From contig JANXSB010000653.1 in assembly GCA_025352865.1 (NCBI GenBank), forward strand, positions 1 to 7,852: DNA of 7,852 nucleotides, given 5' to 3'. Both the position numbers and the translations under genes were made by a program. The notes beneath the pieces are model-generated. The model saw nothing but the letters and a program-made list of their open reading frames with translations. It made no database searches and was not told the origin of the DNA. Origin of the DNA: Chthoniobacter sp. (GTDB lineage: Bacteria; Verrucomicrobiota; Verrucomicrobiia; Chthoniobacterales; Chthoniobacteraceae). Shown here piece after piece: positions 1 through 5,542 of the stretch. The number at the start of each line of letters is the position of its first letter. The first letter of the stretch is position 1.

Positions 1-1445
1 TTCTGGTCGCCGAAGAAGAGCCAGTTGCGGCCTTTCGCCCCGGTCGCGAGGCGCTCTTCGAGGAACGCGCGGAAGGGCGCGATGCCGGTGCCGGGCCCGC
101 ACATGATGACGGGCACGCTGCCATCCTCTGGCAGGCGGAAACCGTGTGAGGTCTGCACGAAGACCGGCACGGGCGTGTGGTCGGCGCAGCGATCGGCGAG
201 GAAGGTGGAGCAGACGCCTTTGCGTGCGCGTCCCTGGCCGTCATAGCGCACGGCGGCGATGGTGAGGTGGACTTCACCGGGGTGGGCCTTCGGGCTGGAG
301 GAGATGGAGTAAAGGCGGGGCTGCAATTTCTTGAGCAGCGCGATGAATTCCGCGGCGCTGAACTGCGGCGCGAGCCCGCCGATCACGTCGATAACTTCGC
401 GGCCCCAAAGCCACTTTTTCAAATCGTCCTTCCGCGCAGGATCAAGCAGGGCGGCGAGTTCGCCGCCCGCAGCGCCGCGCTCCGTGGCGGCCTTGAGCAA
501 TTCGCCGGTGGGGCGCGTGATGTCGTAATGCTGCGCCAGCGCGAGGCGCAGCGAGGTCTCGGAGCCGTCGGGCGTTTTCACCGCCTCCTCGCCGTCGCAG
601 CCGAGCGCGGCGAGGACTTCGCCGACGAGTTCGTTGCAGTTCGCCGGCACCACGCCGAGCGCGTCGCCGACTTCGTAGCTGAGGCCGGAGCCAGCGAGAG
701 AGATTTCGTAGTGCCGCACTTCCTTGCCGGAGCCTGCGGCGTTGAGCAGGCGATGGGTGAGCAGGCGCGCGGGAAAGGGATTTTTCTTCGAGTAGCCCGT
801 CTCGGCGGGCGTATCTTCCACCGCGCTCCCTCCGGTCGCCGTCGCGCCACCGGATGCCGAGGCGAGTGCGGCGAAGACGCCTTCCGTCCACGATTTTGCA
901 GGCCCGTCGTAATCGACATCGCAATCGACGCGCGGATGCACGCGCTTCGCACCGAGTTTTTCAAAGCGCTCGTCGCAGATTTTTCCGAACTGGCAGAACG
1001 CCGCGTAGTTCGTGTCGCCGAGCGCGAGCACCGAATAGTTGAGATGTGCGAGCGGCGGCGCGGTGTCGGCGCTGAGGTAGTTCCAAAAGGCCTGCGCGTT
1101 GTCCGGCGGGTCGCCGTCGCCGTAGGTGCTGGTGATGACGAGGACGTTCTCCTCCTTCGTCAGATCGACGGTTTCATACTTCGCCATGTCCACGAGCTTC
1201 GGCGCAAAGCCGCGCTTCGCCGCTTCCTTCGATGCTTTTTTCGCCAGCCCCTCGGCGGTGCCCGTCTGGCTGCCGTACAAGAGCACAAGCGGTTTCGCGG
1301 GCGCAGCGGGTGCGGCCGAGAGGCCGGACAGCGAGCGGGCGGCGAGCGTGGCGTCGGAGAAAAGTCCGGCGAGATAGCCGTTGAGCCAGAGGCGCTGTTC
1401 CGGGGAGAACGGGGCGTTGTCTGGGATGAACGGAATCGGATTCAT
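1..1445 (-). CDS. cysJ: CysJ-like diflavin reductase (sulfite reductase flavoprotein alpha type), C-terminus cut by window edge
   Basis: Translating the minus strand from ATG at 1445-1443 gives 481 residues with no stop before the window end. The family moves electrons from NADPH through FAD and FMN to a partner reductase in the cytoplasm. An N-terminal segment with FSPEQRLWLNGYLAG (13-27) precedes a flavodoxin domain: GSQTGTAEG (58-66), STYGDGDPP (106-114) and LGDTNYAAF (142-150) form the FMN site. A CysJ-type FAD-binding region follows, with RLYSISSS (377-384) and GVCSTFLADR (410-419). The NADPH-binding start is MCGPGTGIAPFRAF (448-461). E. coli CysJ has about 599 residues, so roughly the last 115 (rest of the NADPH domain) are missing here. 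The start lies one base after the kinase stop, with no good ribosome site, which suggests translational coupling. In this setting it may serve an assimilatory nitrate or nitrite reductase rather than, or as well as, sulfite reductase; that is inference. Family call is firm, partner unknown. Confidence -1.
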   Translation of the reverse strand, partial: MNPIPFIPDNAPFSPEQRLWLNGYLAGLFSDATLAARSLSGLSAAPAAPAKPLVLLYGSQTGTAEGLAKKASKEAAKRGFAPKLVDMAKYETVDLTKEENVLVITSTYGDGDPPDNAQAFWNYLSADTAPPLAHLNYSVLALGDTNYAAFCQFGKICDERFEKLGAKRVHPRVDCDVDYDGPAKSWTEGVFAALASASGGATATGGSAVEDTPAETGYSKKNPFPARLLTHRLLNAAGSGKEVRHYEISLAGSGLSYEVGDALGVVPANCNELVGEVLAALGCDGEEAVKTPDGSETSLRLALAQHYDITRPTGELLKAATERGAAGGELAALLDPARKDDLKKWLWGREVIDVIGGLAPQFSAAEFIALLKKLQPRLYSISSSPKAHPGEVHLTIAAVRYDGQGRARKGVCSTFLADRCADHTPVPVFVQTSHGFRLPEDGSVPVIMCGPGTGIAPFRAFLEERLATGAKGRNWLFFGDQ

Positions 1446-1446
1446 G

Positions 1447-3117
1447 TCAGTGGCTGAGGAATTTCACGAGCAGGCCGATGGTGATGGCGAGGAGGAGGAA
1501 AAAGCCGGTCTTGTAGAAGAGCAGCGGGTCGCGTTCGAGGAGCGCGGTTTCGGTCTGGAAAAACGGCTCGACCTTCGCCGGGTTCGCGAGGTCGAAGGCG
1601 ACCTCGGAATAGTGGCGGTAGCGGCGCTCGGGATCGACCGCGCAGGCCCGCAGGATCAAGGCTTCCAGCCAGGGAGGCAGGTTGGGATTCAGCCGCGTGG
1701 GCGCTTTGGCGGCGTGAAAGACGGGCGTCTGAAAGCGCTCGATTTCGCCATAAGGAAACGCGCCGGTGAGCGCCTGGTAAAGCGTCACGCCGATGGCGAA
1801 AATCTCCGTGCGCTCGGAGATCGGCGTGTTGTGAAAACGCTCCGGCGAGAGATAGCTCGCGGTGCCGGCGCGGGTGTTGATCGAGAAGATTTCCGTGGCG
1901 CTGCCGAGGTCGATGAGCTTGAAGCGCAGGCGGTCGTAATGGCTGATGACGAGAATGTTTTCCGGCTTGATGTCGCCGTGGACTAGATCGATGCGCAGCA
2001 GATGCGAGCTGGCCTCGATGAGGAAGCAGCCGAGTTCCACCGCCTCATCGACCGAGAGCCGCCGCGAGGCGAGCAGGGTCTTGAGGCTCGGCGCTTCGAC
2101 GAACTCCATGACGTAGTAGCGCGCGGTCGCCCGCTCCGGCACGAATGCCTCGACGAAATACTCCGCGTGCAGCCGCGTGGCGTTCCACGTTTCCTTCACG
2201 AAAAGATTGAGCACGGCCTCGTTGTCGCGCGCTTCGAGCGGCGCAAATTTGAGCGTCCAGCGCTGGCCGTCCTTCGTCGCGAGCCAGACGCGGTCGCTGT
2301 ATTGAAACGGGCGGACGAGTTCGTAGCCGTCGATGACATCGCCTTTGCGCAGTGTATCGGGAATCGGGAGTGGGAGCTGGCTCACGGCGCGCAGCTTACC
2401 GGTCTCGGTGATGTCGATCACGATCGCACTGGCGTCGTCGAGCGTTTCGTCGGTCGCCAGCTCGCGGGCCTGCTGGACGATGGCGCGCGCGGCGGTGCGG
2501 TGGGCGAGTTTTCTCGAGAGTACCTCGTCGTTGAGCACATTGGAGACGCCGTCGGAGCAGAGAAAGGCGATGTCGCCGTCGTGCAACTCGGTCTCAAAGC
2601 AATGCGGCTCGACCTCGGGCGCGAGGCCGATGGCGCGCTGGAGCACATGAGAGAAGGTGCGGTCGTTGATGACGTGATCGTGCGAGAGCTGCGAGATTGC
2701 GCCGCCGCGGGCGAGATAGACGCGGGAGTCGCCGACGTTCAGGCCGAAGAGCCGGTTGCCCTCGATGACGGCGACCGAAAGCGTGGAAATCATCTCCGGC
2801 GTGGAGTGCCGCGTGAGGGATTCGTGGTGGAGCGTGTGGTTGATGATCTTCGTGAATTCCGCGAGTGCTTTCTGCGGGCTCCAGCTCGCCGGGCGCGCGG
2901 CGTAATTGCTCATCAGCGACTGCACGATTCGCGTGGAGGCTTCTCGGGCATCGCGCGCCGCGCCCGCGCCGTCGGCGAGGACGGCGATCACGGTTTCGTC
3001 CCACGACTTTACTGCAAAGGAGTCGTCGGATTCCGCGCCATCGCATTTCGGCAGGCCGTAGCTGGTGAGGCTTACTTTCAAAATCGGTGGATCAAATCCT
3101 CGCCGCGGCGACTGCAC
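1447..3117 (-). CDS. Bifunctional PP2C-type phosphatase / Ser-Thr protein kinase, membrane-anchored
   Basis: A 556-residue fusion. Residues about 13-236 are a PP2C phosphatase with its metal-binding acids: SDDSF (D32), LADGAG (D49), VGDSRVYLARGG (D130), LCSDG (D189) and LDDAS (D228). Residues about 262-510 are a protein kinase: K290 in WTLKFAP, a likely helix-C Glu at 306 or 309, HGDIKPENI (380-388, D382), IDLGSA (402-407) replacing DFG, and YLSPERF (422-428) as APE motif. It is a non-RD kinase (HGD, not HRD) and lacks a recognisable glycine-rich loop. A hydrophobic segment at about 534-552 near the C-terminus would place the enzyme on the cytoplasmic face of the inner membrane. The listed start is GTG, overlapping the end of narK by 26 bases; TTG at 3081-3079 (codon 13, just before LKVSLTSYG where homology should begin) is a serious alternative and would leave a 10-base gap after narK. 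A similar fusion lies between nasA and nirB in Pseudomonas aeruginosa (PA1782, from memory). A role in controlling nitrate uptake or reduction is inferred from context; targets are unknown. Confidence -1.
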   Translation of the reverse strand: MQSPRRGFDPPILKVSLTSYGLPKCDGAESDDSFAVKSWDETVIAVLADGAGAARDAREASTRIVQSLMSNYAARPASWSPQKALAEFTKIINHTLHHESLTRHSTPEMISTLSVAVIEGNRLFGLNVGDSRVYLARGGAISQLSHDHVINDRTFSHVLQRAIGLAPEVEPHCFETELHDGDIAFLCSDGVSNVLNDEVLSRKLAHRTAARAIVQQARELATDETLDDASAIVIDITETGKLRAVSQLPLPIPDTLRKGDVIDGYELVRPFQYSDRVWLATKDGQRWTLKFAPLEARDNEAVLNLFVKETWNATRLHAEYFVEAFVPERATARYYVMEFVEAPSLKTLLASRRLSVDEAVELGCFLIEASSHLLRIDLVHGDIKPENILVISHYDRLRFKLIDLGSATEIFSINTRAGTASYLSPERFHNTPISERTEIFAIGVTLYQALTGAFPYGEIERFQTPVFHAAKAPTRLNPNLPPWLEALILRACAVDPERRYRHYSEVAFDLANPAKVEPFFQTETALLERDPLLFYKTGFFLLLAITIGLLVKFLSH

Positions 3118-4333
3118 CCCACGTCGTGCGCCAGCGGGTTTTCACAAGGTTCAGGCCGACGAGCGCGAAGATGCAGAGGCTCGCGAAAACGAGCAGGCCG
3201 GTGAGGTAAGTGCCGAAGTGCTGCTTGCTCAGGCCCATCATGTTTGCCAGCAAAAATCCGCCGAGCCCGCCGCCGCAGCCGACGAGGCCGGTCATCAGCC
3301 CGAGCTCTTTTCCGAAGCGCTGCGGCAGGAGTTGGAAGACGGAGCCATTGCCCATGCCGAATGCGCCGCACGCGATGAAGAACGCTCCGACATTCAGCCA
3401 GAGGTTATTGACGAGCCCGCCGAGCACGAGCGCGCAGCAGGCGACGGTGTAATAAACGTGCAGCGAACGGATGCCGCCGATGCGGTCCGAGATCGCGCCG
3501 CCGATGGGCCGGCCGAGCGCGCCGACGGCCGTGCAGAGTGCCACGAGGTCGCCGGCTTGCGCGGGAGTGAGGCCGAAGCGGTCCTTAAAATACATGCCGA
3601 GCGAGTAGGCGAGTCCGACGAAGCCGCCAAACGTGACCGTGTAGAAAAAGCAGAACCAGTGGACATCCTTGTCGCGGAACATGCGGAAGTAATCGCCGAG
3701 CTTTTTCGGCGTCGCGGGATTCGGCGGCTCCTTGGAAAAAATGATGTAAATCGCGAGCACGAAGAACGCCGGGATGAGCGCGAAGCCAAAGACCGACGAC
3801 CACCCGTAGGCCGTCGCGAGCCGCGGCGCGAGCAGCGAGTCGATGACGACCCCGACGTTTCCCGCGCCAGCGAGGCCCATCACGAGACCCTGCATATTCG
3901 GCGGATACCAGCGGCCCGCCTGCGGCATCGCCACCGCGAAGCTCGCGCCCGCCACGCCGAGCACCATGCCCATCAGCAGCGTCGCGTTGTAGTTTTTCAG
4001 TCCGAAAATGTAGGCCGCCGCCAGCCCGCTCATCACCACGAGCTGCGCGATGATCCCCGTGCGTTTCGCCCCGATGCGATCCACGAGCAGGCCGAGTCCG
4101 AGCCGGAAAATGCCGCCGAAAAGGATCGGCACCGACACCATGAAGAACCGCTGCTGCGCGCTGAGATTGAGCGACTCCGGCGCGGCAATCTGGTTCGCGA
4201 GAACGCCGAGGAGCGTCCAGACCATGAAGCTGTAGTCGAAGTAGAGGAACGCCGTGACGAGCGTCGGAAAATGGCCGGATTTTTTGAGGGTGGAGAGGTT
4301 CAAGTGATGGAGCGGATGGTTGGATTTGCGCAC
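3092..4333 (-). CDS. narK: NarK/NasA-type MFS nitrate/nitrite transporter
   Basis: A 413-residue inner-membrane carrier with about twelve hydrophobic segments, the usual size for a single NarK/NasA unit. Both nitrate signature motifs are present: AGAGNVG (155-161) and FGMGNGSVF (325-333). Arginines R77 (GGIFRLGLG) and R275 (ALGRPIGG) sit where NarK proteins hold the two substrate-binding arginines in helices 2 and 8. The MFS loop motif appears as GLLVDRIGAKR (81-91) and again as GGAISDRIGG (278-287). The start is GTG at 4333-4331, with no ATG upstream before the in-frame TAG near 4388 and no strong ribosome site; TTG at codon 11 is an alternative. It is the first gene of a coupled narK-kinase-flavoprotein unit. 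This context favours import for assimilation over respiratory nitrite export, and its sequence cannot separate nitrate/proton symport from nitrate/nitrite exchange. Confidence -1.
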   Translation of the reverse strand: MRKSNHPLHHLNLSTLKKSGHFPTLVTAFLYFDYSFMVWTLLGVLANQIAAPESLNLSAQQRFFMVSVPILFGGIFRLGLGLLVDRIGAKRTGIIAQLVVMSGLAAAYIFGLKNYNATLLMGMVLGVAGASFAVAMPQAGRWYPPNMQGLVMGLAGAGNVGVVIDSLLAPRLATAYGWSSVFGFALIPAFFVLAIYIIFSKEPPNPATPKKLGDYFRMFRDKDVHWFCFFYTVTFGGFVGLAYSLGMYFKDRFGLTPAQAGDLVALCTAVGALGRPIGGAISDRIGGIRSLHVYYTVACCALVLGGLVNNLWLNVGAFFIACGAFGMGNGSVFQLLPQRFGKELGLMTGLVGCGGGLGGFLLANMMGLSKQHFGTYLTGLLVFASLCIFALVGLNLVKTRWRTTWGAVAAARI

Positions 4334-4367
4334 GGCAAAGGCGCTTCGCCGTGTCGGCGCGCTCTTT

Positions 4368-4383
4368 AGCGTCGCGCGTGCCA
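4368..4383 (-). promoter_or_regulatory. Candidate sigma-54 (-24/-12) promoter for narK operon
   Basis: The minus strand reads TGGCACG-CGCG-ACGCT. The -24 half matches the consensus TGGCACG fully; the -12 half keeps the essential GC and final T of TTGCW but has AC in place of TT. GG and GC have the canonical spacing. Transcription would begin near 4357, leaving a leader of about 24 bases before the GTG start. Sigma-54/NtrC control is known for nas genes in Klebsiella. The region is GC-rich, so a chance match is possible. Confidence -1.
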
Positions 4384-4417
4384 GCTAGCACTGAAGGCGC
4401 AACAAATGGGGTTCATA

Positions 4418-4448
4418 GTCTTCATGGTCGGGATGAATGGTCTTCATG
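4418..4448. repeat. Paired 9-base direct repeats with an internal inverted repeat
   Basis: GTCTTCATG occurs on the plus strand at 4418-4426 and 4440-4448, start points 22 bases apart, which is about two helical turns. Between them TTCAT (4421-4425) and ATGAA (4433-4437) form an inverted repeat with a 7-base spacer, and a further TTCAT lies at 4412-4416. The cluster lies about 55-90 bases upstream of the start point predicted from the sigma-54-like element, where an activator could bind. It could instead be a dispersed genomic repeat. It does not match the NtrC or NarL consensus. Confidence -1.
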
Positions 4449-4584
4449 CACGCGCCAGAGGCTTGATTTGCCACGCTTTACGCCGTCCCGCCGGCCCTGC
4501 CGATTCCGATGGTGGTCGCGTAATTTTTCCTCCGGCACCACGCGGCGCGCTCACTGGCGAACGCCGCTTGCCACGGGACGCTGG

Positions 4585-4602
4585 CGTCTTTTGCACAAGA
4601 CG
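4585..4602. promoter_or_regulatory. 18-base near-palindrome, candidate operator
   Basis: The plus strand reads CGTCTTTTGCACAAGACG. Sixteen of eighteen positions are symmetric about the central TGCA; only positions 6 and 13 break the symmetry. The form suits a dimeric DNA-binding regulator. In RNA it would give a 6-base-pair stem with a 6-base loop, but no T-run follows in either direction, so a terminator is unlikely. It lies about 200 bases upstream of the candidate narK promoter and about 45 bases past the methyltransferase stop. The regulator is unknown. Confidence -1.
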
Positions 4603-4630
4603 ACTCAATGGCTGCACACGAATCCGCACA

Positions 4631-4657
4631 CGGCCGCCCGGCAATTACCGGCGGCCG
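4631..4657 (-). terminator. Stem-loop over the methyltransferase stop codon (weak terminator candidate)
   Basis: CGGCCGCC (4631-4638) pairs with GGCGGCCG (4650-4657), and GG (4640-4641) with CC (4648-4649), leaving one bulged C at 4639. This makes ten GC pairs around a 6-base loop that contains the TAA stop (4647-4645). No T-tract follows on the minus strand, so it is not a canonical intrinsic terminator. It may protect the 3' end or cause pausing. Confidence -1.
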
Positions 4658-5397
4658 GAAAAGCGCGGCAGCAGGAAACCCGTGCGCGCCACGGTCTCGC
4701 GATACCCCGCCTCCGCGGCGCACAGCGCCTCCTCCTCGATCCGCGCACGGGTCACGAGAATTCCGGCAAAGCCCACGCCGAAAAGCAGCATCCCCGGCGA
4801 GCAACTCGCGAGCAGCAGGCCGCACAGTTCGAGGACGTAGCCGAGATAGATCGGGTGCCGCACGTAGGCGTACGGGCCGCTGGAGACAACCGTGCGCACC
4901 GACACGAGCATCGCAAACGAACGCCCGAGATGAATGAGCGCCCAGATCGCGATGACGTAGCCGAGCAGGCTCACGAGCAGGCCGGCCAGCGCCGCCGCCG
5001 TCTGCCATTCCGACGGGATGAGGCTTTCCCTCAGCTCTGCGGGCAGGCGCTCGACCAGCGCGTAGAGCGGAAAATAAAAACTCATCACCAGCGGCACGGT
5101 GATGTGCTTCAGGCGGTCGGGCAGAGTCCGCGGCGCGCGGCTGAAAAGGAGCATGCCGCCCGTGAATGCCGTGAGCAAAAACCGCAGCAAATCCCGCGTC
5201 AGCTCCACCGCGAGGCCTTGCGCCACCGGCTCCGCGGCATGCTTCCGGTACTCCGCAAAATGGGCCAGCCCGACATCCAGCCATTGCCAGGCAAAGTAGG
5301 CATACATCCACGGCAGGACGTATCGCTCGACGGCCAGCGCCGCCCTCGCCACGCCGGGGGAAATCGGCGTTTCGGATGCGGTGGGTGGAGGATTCAT
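4645..5397 (-). CDS. Isoprenylcysteine carboxyl methyltransferase / phospholipid methyltransferase family membrane protein
   Basis: A 250-residue protein with about five hydrophobic segments (near 27-45, 68-88, 97-117, 135-158 and 185-213). The family signature is GPYAYVRHPIYLGY (174-187), followed by R219-I-E-E-E (219-223) and a C-terminal Y232...R238...LLP (242-244). In ICMT/PEMT-type enzymes these residues bind S-adenosylmethionine next to the inner membrane. Bacterial members have few known substrates; lipids, isoprenoids and thiol compounds are all possible, so no substrate is assigned. The start is ATG at 5397-5395 with only a weak ribosome site. The gene stands alone: the porin terminator lies upstream and 311 non-coding bases lie downstream. 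A link to nitrate metabolism is not evident. Confidence is good for the family, poor for the reaction. Confidence -1.
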   Translation of the reverse strand: MNPPPTASETPISPGVARAALAVERYVLPWMYAYFAWQWLDVGLAHFAEYRKHAAEPVAQGLAVELTRDLLRFLLTAFTGGMLLFSRAPRTLPDRLKHITVPLVMSFYFPLYALVERLPAELRESLIPSEWQTAAALAGLLVSLLGYVIAIWALIHLGRSFAMLVSVRTVVSSGPYAYVRHPIYLGYVLELCGLLLASCSPGMLLFGVGFAGILVTRARIEEEALCAAEAGYRETVARTGFLLPRFSGRR

Positions 5398-5426
5398 CGG
5401 AGCGTGGGATATGCCCGCCGGGCTGG

Positions 5427-5464
5427 CCGCGCAACGCCCATCGGTCGCCAGCGCTGTTGCGCGG
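5427..5464 (-). repeat. 9-base inverted repeat in the methyltransferase leader
   Basis: CCGCGCAAC (5427-5435) and GTTGCGCGG (5456-5464) are perfect inverted copies separated by 20 bases. On the minus strand the structure begins directly after the T-run of the porin terminator and ends about 30 bases before the methyltransferase ATG. Within the spacer, GCTGG could also pair with CCAGC just downstream of the second arm, giving either a competing hairpin or a pseudoknot. It could be a leader structure, a protein-binding site or a GC-rich coincidence. Confidence -1.
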
Positions 5465-5466
5465 AT

Positions 5467-5517
5467 GAAAAAAACCGAAGCCCGCCGCCCGATGGAATGA
5501 CCGGGCCGGCGGGCTCG
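5467..5517 (-). terminator. Strong intrinsic terminator after the porin gene
   Basis: On the minus strand, AGCCCGCC-G-GCCCG (5515-5502) pairs with CGGGCGGCGGGCT (5491-5479) through 13 base pairs with one bulged G and a 10-base loop. A run of seven T follows at 5474-5468. It lies about 25 bases past the porin stop. It should end the ABC-porin transcript and separate it from the methyltransferase gene. Confidence -1.
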
Positions 5518-5542
5518 TTTTCAACCAAGAAAAACGCCGGGC

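Larger units (their letters stand above)
4334..4644. other. Intergenic control region between the methyltransferase gene and narK
   Basis: This 311-base stretch holds no convincing gene; the short open frames in it have no family features and read through obvious non-coding sequence. Seen from the minus strand it contains, in order, half of a GC-rich stem-loop over the methyltransferase stop, an 18-base near-palindrome, two direct copies of a 9-base word flanking a small inverted repeat, and a sigma-54-like -24/-12 element about 35 bases before the narK start. It is the longest non-coding gap in the window and the natural place for control of the narK operon. Confidence -1.

Noticed and set aside
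177..1457. Long plus-strand open frame of 426 residues opposite the flavoprotein gene
   Set aside because: It is Arg/Gly/Ala-rich with no family motif, and the opposite strand encodes a clear diflavin reductase. It is an antisense shadow caused by GC-rich codons.
2002..4369. Plus-strand open frames of 400 and 434 residues (2002-3204 and 3065-4369)
   Set aside because: They are antisense to the kinase fusion and to narK, with Arg/Glu/His-rich low-complexity translations and no recognisable domains.
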